Origin: CAYSPT01 sp964432985
Lineage (GTDB): Bacteria; Muiribacteriota; CAYSPT01
DNA: 30,520 nt
NCBI GenBank assembly: GCA_964432985.1
Contig: CAYSPT010000060.1
Coordinates: 1-30,520, forward strand
Reading direction: 5' to 3'
A model generated the notes under the pieces. The model had not been told where the DNA came from. It was given only the letters and a program-made list of their open reading frames with translations, and did not search any database. This document shows, in pieces, positions 6,739 through 14,683 of the stretch. The first letter of the stretch is position 1. Each line of letters starts with the position of its first letter. A program made the position numbers and the translations under genes.

Positions 6739-8370
6739 TTACAGGTTTAATGTCTTCCATCCACGCCACTGTACAATGGCGTGAGCGACAATTTTTACCA
6801 CAAAAAGCGCAGTGAACATACTGGCAAAAATGCCGATGATCAAAGTCACCGCGAATCCCCGGACCGGACCGGTACCCAGGTACATGAGCACGAAGGCCGT
6901 AATAATCGTCGTAACGTTGGCATCGACGATAGCCGACAGCGCCTTGCGGAAGCCGGCGTCGATGCTGGCCCTCAAGGTCTTGCCCTGCTTAAGTTCCTCT
7001 TTGATCCGCTCGAAAATAATTACGTTGGCGTCAACGGCAATACCAACCAGCAGGATCAAACCGGCGATTCCAGGCAGGGTCAGCGTGGCGTGAAGCGCCA
7101 CCATGACTCCCAGCACGATCAGCATGTTCATGACCAGCGCCATTACTGCCAGGATCCCCAGGAATTTGTAGAAAAACAGCATGAAGACCAGGACCAGCGC
7201 CAGACCGATCAGCACGGCATTTCTTCCCATGATGATCGAGTCTCTCCCGAGACTCGGCCCCACGGTCCTCTCTTCTTCGAAGGAAACCGGGGCGGGCAGA
7301 GCACCGGTACGAAGTACGATAGCCGTGTGCTTAGCGTCGTCCAGAGACTGTATGTTCTCGATGACGGCCGTGCCGCCGCGTATTTTTTGCTTGATTACCG
7401 GCGCGGTCTGCACTTTCCCGTCCAGCACGATGGCCAGGTTACGGTTCACGTTGGCGCCGGTGATTTTTTCGAATTCCCGTCCGCCCAGAGCGTTGAACTC
7501 AAGGCGTACGTACGGGTTGTTCATATTGTCGAACGCTACCCGGGCGTCTTCAAGAGTGTCGCCGGTGAGCAGCGTCTTTTTTTCGAGGATGTAATAGAAT
7601 ATTCGTTTCTTACCGGTTTTGGGATCATCCACCTGTCGTCCCATCAGCTCTTCTTCCCCCTGCTTTAACTCCTCGGGGGGAGTGCTGGTCTCGCGGACCT
7701 CTTTGACCAGCTTGAATTCCAGCATGGCCGTCTGCCCTAGAATTTTTCGGGCCTGGTCCGGATCGGCCACTCCGGGGAGCTGTATCCTGATGAGGTTCTC
7801 GCCGATACGCTTGATGGACGGCTCCATGACACCGAGCTCGTCGATACGGTTACGGATAACCTCCAGGGCCCGCTCCACCGCGTCGCTCATGGCCACGTCA
7901 TACTTGAAGAAGAGCTCTATCTCCTTGGCGCCCTGGATAATACCTCCGGTGGGCTTGGTGATCTCCAGTGTCCCGATATTGTTGAACACGTCAACTATCT
8001 TGCGGTAACCTTCATCGCCGATTTCTCCGACTTTCAGAGTCATGTTCTCGATATCCCCGGGAATGATGGAGAAATCGGTAACCCCGGCAGCGGTAAGCTC
8101 CTCCATGAGTTTCTCCTGGACCTTTTCCATCCCCATCTCGCGGATCTTGTCCAGGTCAACCTTGATCACCAGGTCCATTCCTCCCTGCAGATCGAGACCG
8201 AGGTTGATAATGTACTCCTTCATGGCCTTCTGCTTTTCCTTGGAGAGCCTGAACCATTCGTCAGTGTCCCTGATCTTCTCGTACCGGAAGGTTGGCCACA
8301 AGGCCACCAGGCACAGGGCGATAACAACGAAAATAAACGCCAGCTTGATCTTCATTTCCTTTCGGAACAT
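6739..8370 (-). CDS. secD: Protein translocase subunit SecD, 543 aa
   Basis: SecD is the large partner of SecF in proton-driven late protein export. Visible hallmarks are the N-terminal transmembrane helix (about 9-28), GLDLQGGMDLVIKVD after it, a long periplasmic P1 region with RNRIDELGVMEPSIKRIG and IRIQLPGV, and TGALPAPVSFEEERTVGPSLG before the second helix. The C-terminal bundle contains LVGIAVDANVIIFERIKEEL. The likely start is the ATG at 8370, with AAGGAG 13 bases upstream, a long spacing. An ATG six codons in is a second choice. No yajC lies upstream. The neighbour is the FIST/cyclase gene, separated by a palindrome-rich spacer. Confidence 0.96.
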   Translation of the reverse strand: MFRKEMKIKLAFIFVVIALCLVALWPTFRYEKIRDTDEWFRLSKEKQKAMKEYIINLGLDLQGGMDLVIKVDLDKIREMGMEKVQEKLMEELTAAGVTDFSIIPGDIENMTLKVGEIGDEGYRKIVDVFNNIGTLEITKPTGGIIQGAKEIELFFKYDVAMSDAVERALEVIRNRIDELGVMEPSIKRIGENLIRIQLPGVADPDQARKILGQTAMLEFKLVKEVRETSTPPEELKQGEEELMGRQVDDPKTGKKRIFYYILEKKTLLTGDTLEDARVAFDNMNNPYVRLEFNALGGREFEKITGANVNRNLAIVLDGKVQTAPVIKQKIRGGTAVIENIQSLDDAKHTAIVLRTGALPAPVSFEEERTVGPSLGRDSIIMGRNAVLIGLALVLVFMLFFYKFLGILAVMALVMNMLIVLGVMVALHATLTLPGIAGLILLVGIAVDANVIIFERIKEELKQGKTLRASIDAGFRKALSAIVDANVTTIITAFVLMYLGTGPVRGFAVTLIIGIFASMFTALFVVKIVAHAIVQWRGWKTLNL

Positions 8371-8410
8371 AATATATATAATGCTCCTTCCATAAGTCTA
8401 TGCAATATGT

Positions 8411-8449
8411 CCTCTACAATAGGTTTATGCTATAAGCCTATTGAAGAGG
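8411..8449. promoter_or_regulatory. Large palindrome in the secD leader region
   Basis: Two 18-base arms (8411-8428 and 8432-8449) pair at 16 positions around a 3-base loop, and one of the mismatches could be a G-U pair in RNA. It lies about 40 bases upstream of the secD start. It has no U-tract, so an operator or an RNA hairpin in the leader is more likely than a terminator. Confidence 0.5.
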
Positions 8450-8463
8450 CCTGTGCGACAGTG

Positions 8464-8490
8464 ACTATATGATAGCTACTATCACATAGT
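8464..8490. promoter_or_regulatory. Second palindrome upstream of secD
   Basis: ACTATATGATAG and CTATCACATAGT (8464-8475 and 8479-8490) are inverted repeats with one mismatch around the loop CTA. It follows the 3' end of the cyclase gene by about 110 bases and precedes the 39-base palindrome on the secD side. No T-run follows on either strand, so it is not a convincing intrinsic terminator. Confidence 0.45.
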
Positions 8491-8597
8491 ATCGAAGAAT
8501 TTTACCATACTGACTGCTGATGAGCAATAAAATAATGTCTATCCGTACTATCGCAGGTTCTGTTTTGGTTCGCTGCCGGCTGTTTGGGCATGGCTGC

Positions 8598-10748
8598 TCA
8601 GACGTCAATCGCCAGTGACAGCTCATGTACCGTTACCAGGTCTTTCTTGCCTTTAACGGATATTTGCCTGGATTCCACCGAGGTGATATTCTCCGGCATG
8701 GAGTCTTTCACCGACCGGTAACACTCGTCCGAAAGCAATATCCGCCCGGGAGTGCAATTTGATTCCAAACGCTGGGCCGTGTTGACAGCGTCCCCTATCA
8801 GTGTGTTGTCACTCCTGTTTTCACTGCCCACGTTCCCGCTCACCACCCGGCCGCAGTTTATTCCTATACGGATGGAAAACGGCGTTTCGCCGCCGAGCGT
8901 ATCCCGCATCAGATCCTGAATATCAACAGCGCTTCGCACCGCTGGCAGGGGATCGGGGAAAATGGCGAAAATACAGTCGCCGATAAACTTGTCCACATCC
9001 CCCTTGTATTGATAAATAATATCCGTAGCCGGACCGAATATTTCGTTTATCCCCTGGATCACCTCATGGGCCGTGTGCTTTTCGGCAAAACTGGTGAACC
9101 CCTTGATATCCAAAAACATCATGGTCAATTGCAGCTCTTCATCGGGGATGGTAAGGGCTCCCTGGCGGGAAAAGAATCCCGCTTTTTCCCACACGGTGAC
9201 CGGTGTGTGCTGCTTGATGATGGCCTGCAGTTTGACGTTATACTCATGCAACCGGGCCAGTTCCTCGTACTGGCGTTTGATGGTCATGCCCATCTCATAG
9301 TTTTGCCGGTTTATCTGTTTCAGAGCCATTTCCGTCTTGAAAGTGATGTCCTCACTTTCATCCAATTTCGTTTTGAGCGTCTTTATGTACTCCACTTCAC
9401 GCCCACGGGACAGCTCCAACTTTTCCTTTTTGAGCTTCGCTTGCAGATTATGCTTGAAATCTATCTGCTCTGCGTCGGTTTCACCCTTCGCCCCGATCAT
9501 CAGCACAGAGGTCGACGTGGACAGGGGGAAGGTACCACCAAAGGGGTTTTCCGGGTCTACCACCTCTTCATAGCGGTTGAACAGGGGGCCGAATTCACCC
9601 ATGGCGTAAAAACCGAACAGTGGTACCTGGCTGCCCAGGACGGAGATAATGGATGAGATTTCCTTCTGCACGGTGGCATGCAGCAAACGCCGCCTGAGCT
9701 GGCAGTTGAAGATTATGCACAGTTCCGGCTCGTAACCGTCGAGGGCTTCCCGGGCCGCCCGGGCCGCTTCACACGCTCCCAGAACCAGGTCTTCCCGGTT
9801 TAGGCACACCAACTGTAGGTTCTGTCCTTCAAGATTCAAAGGGGGATATACCTGAGCCGACCCCGTGGACTGATCGAAATCGAAAACGCAAATGACATTG
9901 CTTTTCTCACCCAGCGAGGTTTCGTAGAGCAGCAAAAAGGGATACCGGTACAGCATTTCACCGCCCAGTTTTTCGATGAAGTCATCTCCCAGGTATTTCT
10001 TGTAGTAATCCACCACGGGAATACCGCCTACCTCAAAAATGGTCCCGGTGTCCGCCCGGGTGCACTTAACCGGGGCCACAACCGGGGTCCACAGCGTGTT
10101 GTAGGCGAAGCTGAACTTCACCCGGTCATCGAGCGGCTCAAGGACCAGAAGGTTGATGTTGTCCATGAGCAGACTGTCATCGAAATACTGGTAGTTATTC
10201 AAGTAATCATCATGAACCATGTTTTTGAAGACCAGGTTTGAGCAGCCGCCACCCACCAGCGGAAGCCGGTTGCCAATATGCTCCTTGATTCCCTCCAGGT
10301 ATTCAACACAATTGCCGGCATAAACATTCGGCAGGAAAAGCCCGACAGAGCGGCCGGATAACAGTTCGGCATCATGCGCAGCCACCTGTTCCATAAGCTT
10401 ACGGGCAGACCCTCTGGAATCGCCGGAATCCACTTCCTGTGTGAACAGATGGAACTTTATATGGGAAGAGGAAAGCAGCACCACCATGATGGATTTTTCG
10501 GTCACCCCGGCACTGGAAAACTCGACGAATGACGAGCACCCGATTACCCGAACGCCCTTAAGGCAGATATTGTCCCTTAGGCACTTGCTTACAGTTTCCA
10601 CTACCGCCGCCTGATCGTGCCAGATAGATCCGAATACGATAGCTACATCGGGCTCGGGGTTCTGCTGAAACGCCATCTCCACCGCCCGCCGGGCACCCTC
10701 GGCCGCGTCCTGGTGAATACTCAAACCTATTCCGGTTTTTATTATCAT
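8598..10748 (-). CDS. FIST sensor domain fused to class III adenylate cyclase, 716 aa
   Basis: Residues about 25-230 match the FIST N domain and about 235-415 the FIST C domain, a cytoplasmic module thought to sense small ligands. A helical, coiled-coil-like linker follows (about 430-515). A class III nucleotide cyclase domain then runs from about 540 to 710. Key cyclase residues are present: metal-binding D547 (FLDIKGF) and D591 (KFIGD), adenine-reading K587 and probably D653 (IGDAVN), and transition-state N656 and R660. It should therefore make cAMP under ligand control. The frame is open 16 codons further upstream, but the ATG at 10748 begins a proper FIST sequence and a promoter -10 box ends 6 bases before it. 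No ribosome-binding site is seen. There is no membrane segment. Confidence 0.9.
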   Translation of the reverse strand: MIIKTGIGLSIHQDAAEGARRAVEMAFQQNPEPDVAIVFGSIWHDQAAVVETVSKCLRDNICLKGVRVIGCSSFVEFSSAGVTEKSIMVVLLSSSHIKFHLFTQEVDSGDSRGSARKLMEQVAAHDAELLSGRSVGLFLPNVYAGNCVEYLEGIKEHIGNRLPLVGGGCSNLVFKNMVHDDYLNNYQYFDDSLLMDNINLLVLEPLDDRVKFSFAYNTLWTPVVAPVKCTRADTGTIFEVGGIPVVDYYKKYLGDDFIEKLGGEMLYRYPFLLLYETSLGEKSNVICVFDFDQSTGSAQVYPPLNLEGQNLQLVCLNREDLVLGACEAARAAREALDGYEPELCIIFNCQLRRRLLHATVQKEISSIISVLGSQVPLFGFYAMGEFGPLFNRYEEVVDPENPFGGTFPLSTSTSVLMIGAKGETDAEQIDFKHNLQAKLKKEKLELSRGREVEYIKTLKTKLDESEDITFKTEMALKQINRQNYEMGMTIKRQYEELARLHEYNVKLQAIIKQHTPVTVWEKAGFFSRQGALTIPDEELQLTMMFLDIKGFTSFAEKHTAHEVIQGINEIFGPATDIIYQYKGDVDKFIGDCIFAIFPDPLPAVRSAVDIQDLMRDTLGGETPFSIRIGINCGRVVSGNVGSENRSDNTLIGDAVNTAQRLESNCTPGRILLSDECYRSVKDSMPENITSVESRQISVKGKKDLVTVHELSLAIDV

Positions 10749-10754
10749 AGGGGT

Positions 10755-10784
10755 ATTATAATAGTTACTATGTCGTCGAGGCAA
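10755..10784 (-). promoter_or_regulatory. Candidate promoter directly abutting the FIST-cyclase start codon
   Basis: On the minus strand TATAAT (10760-10755) lies 6 bases before the ATG at 10748, with TTGCCT 18 bases further upstream. A transcript from this promoter would begin at or next to the A of the start codon, giving a leaderless mRNA. This agrees with the missing ribosome-binding site. Confidence 0.45.
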
Positions 10785-10813
10785 ACAGCTACGCAAGCAT
10801 CCCGGGATTCAAA

Positions 10814-10949
10814 GAGAATTGGTATATCTCGAAGGGGACATAGGTTTTCGAGACGACAGGGATGTCGAATCGAAAAGCGGGACCCATAGCGGAGGCGCAG
10901 CCAAGATGGCGGAGCCGTGAGCGGTCCCCGAAGAGAAATACCAATTCTC
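10814..10949. repeat. 136-bp imperfect palindromic element (MITE- or REP-like)
   Basis: The ends are inverted repeats. The outer 12 bp (GAGAATTGGTAT / ATACCAATTCTC) are perfect, and the similarity extends to 26 bp (10814-10839 with 10924-10949) with a few mismatches. GGGACC/GGTCCC at 10879-10884 and 10923-10928 adds an alternative pairing. The element fills most of the spacer between the barrel gene's stop and the cyclase promoter. It has no convincing gene. A 63-aa frame through it looks like a by-product. It could be a small non-autonomous mobile element or a structured 3' end. Confidence 0.55.
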
Positions 10950-11018
10950 GCCGCAAACAGCGAGCGAAATCACCCGGCACCGACTTTGAAAGTAATCACC
11001 AGGCCGGCGGACTTACGT

Positions 11019-13556
11019 TTAAAACGTGATATTCACTTTGACGTTGCCCTGCTTCGTCATATACCCGTCACCCTGGTCACTGGGAGAGGCGTTGACCACC
11101 TTGATCTCGCCGGTAAGGTCGGTGTCCTCTGCCAGGCGGTAGTCAAGGCGGATCGTCCCTGTTTCTTTTTGCGACAGCGCTTCTGCCAGGCGCTTTTTCA
11201 TCTGGAAATCAACGGTGAACCGAAGCGTACGGGCCAGGTTGGCTAACACGATTCCCGCATCAACCAGGGATTCTTTGGAGTTCTCACTTAATCCGGAAGT
11301 ATCGGTGTTCTGGTACCCGCAGCTGGCAGTGAGAAACTTGTTGAGGTTTTTCTTCAGATTGAGCTTGTAGATCTTCTTCTCGTACGTCTTGTCAGCCTGG
11401 TGAACATCGGCTTTGTCTTCCCAGTCGATTTTGGCAGAGAGAGTCAGGTCCTTTTTGAACACCTTTCTGGTTTCCACAGACGCGGAACTGGTTTCCGAAT
11501 CCGACAGGGTCCCCTGCCAGTTCTCCCGGTCCGTATACCTGAGACGCATGGTGTGATTCAACCCCGGTGCGGGAGACCACTTGATGTCCAGGCTGCTTCT
11601 GTCCTTACTCTTCAGCTTGAACTTGTCCGACACCCGACAGTAATCGTTGAATCGAAACGAGAACCGAGCCGTCAGATTCCTTTTCGGTCTGAAATCAAGC
11701 TGGGCGTTGCCCGTGGTGGTGGTTACCGGCTGCTGGGTCCGGGGAGTGCCGTCATCATCATCGTCATCATCATCGCCGTCGTCCTCGTCGACATACCGCA
11801 GCGTGTGCACACGCCTGAGCTTGATAGTGGATGAAACAATGGGGCTTGGACGCAGTTTAAAAGAGAGATCGGCGGTGGTGGTACCGCTTCTGGTCTGGGT
11901 CTGGTAATCGCTGGAAGTTCTCCTGATGAACAATCCGGCCAGGTTGTATTTGCGTCCCCAGGCGCCGCTGACATTCACGTCAATATTTTCGCTTTTGTCT
12001 TTCGGGGCCCGGTCCGACCCGGTATCATTCTCCACCAGGCGGAACCCGGTAGACACACGAAGCGCCTTGATCTGACGGGTTCCCAGACGCACTTCGCCGA
12101 TGGACCGGAAACGGGAATCCGCCGGATTCAACCGGGAAAGTTCCTTTCGCTCCTGGAAAGAAACGCTGCTCTCCAGGAACTTGAATCCTTTTTCCACGGT
12201 CACTTTGTCATCACTGATCCCCTGGTCGATCTGGGGATTCTCGTCACGCCTGTTGAGTCGGCTTGCAGACAGCTTCACCCGCAGCTCCCGGGGGAGTTTC
12301 CAGTCCAGGTCGCCTTCCCGTGACAGGTATTTCTCCCGGTCCAAATCCGGCAGATCAAGTATATTGGTGTGTGACCGCCTATACACCGTCCGCAGGTCCA
12401 GCCGGGGAGTGACATGGTAGAGCAGATCGGCCCGCAGGCTATCCAGATCATTGGCCAGTGCACGGTATTCACCTTCACCGATGAAAGCCAGCCCGGCACG
12501 CCCAACGGAGCTGAAATGCGGTTCGATTCTTCCGTGATGCACTTCGAGAATCGCTTTGGGCAGGGTGTAAACCGCCGACAGCCTGGAGGCGTCGCCTTCC
12601 ACGGCATTTCCCTCTTCCAGGAGATTAAAATCCTTTTCGCTGCGAGCATACTCACCTTTCACCTCCAGGTGTTCTCCCAGGGTGAACGCACCCACCAGAT
12701 CGAATACCTGGTGCCCGATGGGTTTGGTGGTATCGGGTGTTACATCAACCAGTGGCGACGATTCATCATCGCTGTTTGAGACCCAGATGAGATCGACACG
12801 GTTCTTCTCGTCCATAATGACGGACCCCCTGACACCTATAAGGTTCCGTTTGTAGACTTCGTGCCCTCTGAATTCGTACTCCACGGTGATAATTGAAAAA
12901 TCTTCGATGGGCAGAACTTCCGGCTTGAAGGTGAGCCGTCCGGTTTCGTAGTCGATGCGGTAATGGAGTTCCTTTTTGAGGCGACGGCTGTCGATATAGA
13001 CGATTACGCTTTCTTCCACGATGGGAAGCGAATCCTGGGGAAGCTGGTACTCTCCCTGGTCGCCCTGGCCCGGGACCCGGTGGATCCTGGTGGTGCCTTC
13101 ACTGCGGGAAGCAATAATCTTGGCGCGGTACCGGTCCCCGAACTTCCCCTCAGCCTGGATACCTTTGATCTTCTTGTTGAACAAACTGAAATCGCTGTTT
13201 TTAAACTCGGCCACGAAATCCCCCAGGACGATGTCCCAGATTTTACCTTCGATAAACACCGTCAACTCACGACGTTCCTGCGAGGTGTCATCAAGGTCGG
13301 CCTTCACCCTGACATTCTCCATGATGTACCCGTTGATCCGCAGTTTCAGGCTCTGGGTAAAATGGAATCCCGGTATCTGGTCGGGAAATTCCCGGGAATA
13401 GTGGTTTAAATCTCCTCCCATCACAACCCTGGAAAGCTCAAATGTCTTGAGCCCGTCAATGTTAAGCTGGGCGGAGGCCGGAGCCGCCATTATATATAAA
13501 AATAGAAGGACCGAAGCGCCGTACCACACGCTCCATCTCCTTGAGGTTGGGTTCAT
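11019..13556 (-). CDS. Predicted outer-membrane beta-barrel protein, SprA-like pattern, 845 aa
   Basis: A signal peptide is clear (residues 1-29, ending APASA before QLNIDG). The mature protein alternates polar and hydrophobic residues through many predicted beta strands and ends GNVKVNITF, a C-terminal beta signal for outer-membrane insertion. Two motifs, GDFVAEFKNSDFSLFNKKIKG (start residue 112) and VIVYIDSRRLKKELHYRIDYETGRLTF (184-210), recall SprA-like surface proteins of the GDF/NYTIDYxTGxLTF type. I base this on pattern memory. An acidic run of Asp (about residues 589-602, bases 11751-11791) probably forms a loop. The ATG overlaps the pcm stop as ATGA, so the barrel is translated with pcm, STAS and the recombinase. 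Function as pore, receptor or secretion outlet is unknown. Confidence 0.8.
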   Translation of the reverse strand: MNPTSRRWSVWYGASVLLFLYIMAAPASAQLNIDGLKTFELSRVVMGGDLNHYSREFPDQIPGFHFTQSLKLRINGYIMENVRVKADLDDTSQERRELTVFIEGKIWDIVLGDFVAEFKNSDFSLFNKKIKGIQAEGKFGDRYRAKIIASRSEGTTRIHRVPGQGDQGEYQLPQDSLPIVEESVIVYIDSRRLKKELHYRIDYETGRLTFKPEVLPIEDFSIITVEYEFRGHEVYKRNLIGVRGSVIMDEKNRVDLIWVSNSDDESSPLVDVTPDTTKPIGHQVFDLVGAFTLGEHLEVKGEYARSEKDFNLLEEGNAVEGDASRLSAVYTLPKAILEVHHGRIEPHFSSVGRAGLAFIGEGEYRALANDLDSLRADLLYHVTPRLDLRTVYRRSHTNILDLPDLDREKYLSREGDLDWKLPRELRVKLSASRLNRRDENPQIDQGISDDKVTVEKGFKFLESSVSFQERKELSRLNPADSRFRSIGEVRLGTRQIKALRVSTGFRLVENDTGSDRAPKDKSENIDVNVSGAWGRKYNLAGLFIRRTSSDYQTQTRSGTTTADLSFKLRPSPIVSSTIKLRRVHTLRYVDEDDGDDDDDDDDGTPRTQQPVTTTTGNAQLDFRPKRNLTARFSFRFNDYCRVSDKFKLKSKDRSSLDIKWSPAPGLNHTMRLRYTDRENWQGTLSDSETSSASVETRKVFKKDLTLSAKIDWEDKADVHQADKTYEKKIYKLNLKKNLNKFLTASCGYQNTDTSGLSENSKESLVDAGIVLANLARTLRFTVDFQMKKRLAEALSQKETGTIRLDYRLAEDTDLTGEIKVVNASPSDQGDGYMTKQGNVKVNITF
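11751..11791 (-). repeat. GAT/GAC trinucleotide tract coding for poly-Asp
   Basis: A run of GAT/GAC codons (with single GAG and GGC interruptions) encodes DEDDGDDDDDDDDG within the barrel gene. Triplet tracts of this kind can change length without breaking the frame. It lies between two predicted strands, so the product would be an acidic surface loop. Confidence 0.7.
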
Positions 13557-14221
13557 TTTTTCCTGTCAGGCCATCCCTGCTCACCGATAAGCGGCACAAA
13601 CACGCATCCGGTCAGATGCGCCTCGCTGTACCGGTCACCTTTCCGACGTATCTTTATCAGCGACTGCATGAACGAACTGCCGGCGGGAATAACCAGCAGT
13701 CCCATCTCACCAAGCTGGCTCTTGAGGGCTTCGGGAATACCGGGAGCCCCGGCGGTAACCATAATCCCGTCGTACGGCGCTCCGTCCTCATAACCGATAG
13801 AGCCGTCACCGGTGATAACTTCCACATTCTCGTAACCGAGCCGTTTGAGCCGCTCACTGGCCAGAACAGCCAATTCGGGGACCCGCTCGACGGTAATGAC
13901 TTCTTTAGCCAAACAGCTCAGGATTGCGGCCTGATAACCGCTTCCCGTCCCTACTTCCAATACCCGCTGGATACCGCTCAGTTCCATTTCTTCAGACATG
14001 AGGGCCACCATGTACGGCTGTGAAATAGTCTGGCCGTACCCGATGGGAAGTGGATGGTCCTGATACGCCATCTCGGTAACCGCTTCCGGGACAAACTCGT
14101 GGCGGGGAACGGTCCTCATGGCTTCCAGGACCCGTTCGTCCTTAATCCCGCGGCGCTCGAGCTGGGAACTGACCATCTTTATTCTTCTGGCACTGTACCG
14201 GTCGTCATCTTCGTTTTGCAT
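13553..14221 (-). CDS. pcm: Protein-L-isoaspartate O-methyltransferase, 222 aa
   Basis: This enzyme uses S-adenosylmethionine to methylate isoaspartyl residues formed by protein ageing, starting their repair. Diagnostic parts are PRHEFVP (39-45), the substrate-site GYGQTISQPYMVA (61-73), and motif I VLEVGTGSGYQAAIL (87-101). VTGDGS-type VITGDGSIGY (135-144), PYDGIMVTAGAP (149-160) and the C-terminal LKSQLGEMGLLVIP follow. I start at the ATG at 14221 because GGAGG lies about 7 bases before it. The frame extends six codons further without support. It overlaps the barrel gene start by ATGA and lies 25 bases after the STAS gene. Confidence 0.95.
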   Translation of the reverse strand: MQNEDDDRYSARRIKMVSSQLERRGIKDERVLEAMRTVPRHEFVPEAVTEMAYQDHPLPIGYGQTISQPYMVALMSEEMELSGIQRVLEVGTGSGYQAAILSCLAKEVITVERVPELAVLASERLKRLGYENVEVITGDGSIGYEDGAPYDGIMVTAGAPGIPEALKSQLGEMGLLVIPAGSSFMQSLIKIRRKGDRYSEAHLTGCVFVPLIGEQGWPDRKK

Positions 14222-14246
14222 AGTAATCCTCCAGTACAATCCGTTG

Positions 14247-14588
14247 TCAGTCAGTTGGAAAAGCCTTCAACGCTTCATCCACCGAGTCGTATATATCAAG
14301 CATTTCCGTCAGGCGGGTAACTTCGAAAAACTTCATGATTTTAGATCCCAGATTGGCCAGCTTCAGATGCCCGTCACGGGCATTGAGCCGGTTGAGGACC
14401 ATGACCAGTACTCCCATACATGAACTGCAGATATACTCGGCGCCTTCAAAATCCAGGACGATACTGGTCCGCCCTTCTTTCATCATGTTCAGAAGCGCCA
14501 TGCGAAACTGGCCTTCATCAATAACCTGAATATCACCGCCCATTTTCAGAACGGTAACTTTTTCGAAATAACTCACTTCCAGTTCCAT
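14247..14588 (-). CDS. STAS-domain protein (anti-sigma factor antagonist type), 113 aa
   Basis: A single STAS domain spans the protein. STAS proteins of this size usually bind an anti-sigma kinase or act as a phospho-switch. The phosphorylation loop reads YICSSCMGVL (residues 52-61), corresponding to the usual [FY]-[IL]-D-S-[ST]-G-[LM]-G. The second serine, S56, is kept, but the Asp before it and the Gly after it are both Cys. The protein may therefore still be phosphorylated or may have gained redox or metal sensitivity (inference). GGGAGG lies 7-8 bases before the ATG. No kinase or phosphatase partner is encoded in the window. It sits between the recombinase and pcm genes on one probable transcript. 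Confidence 0.92.
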   Translation of the reverse strand: MELEVSYFEKVTVLKMGGDIQVIDEGQFRMALLNMMKEGRTSIVLDFEGAEYICSSCMGVLVMVLNRLNARDGHLKLANLGSKIMKFFEVTRLTEMLDIYDSVDEALKAFPTD

Positions 14589-14683
14589 GCTCCAACCTCC
14601 CTTCTGTCCGGCTGTTAAATCACCGTTTTCCCCTAACCCGGCGGCAGCCGCTTAGTGCCTGTCGTGCTATCATGATCCGGTTG

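Noticed and set aside
6781..7668. 295-codon plus-strand frame opposite secD
   Set aside because: It is antisense to a clear secD gene and has His/Asp/Gln-rich shadow composition.
10789..10980. 63-codon minus-strand frame
   Set aside because: It runs through the palindromic element and the cyclase upstream region with no ribosome-binding site, so it is likely a by-product of the repeat.
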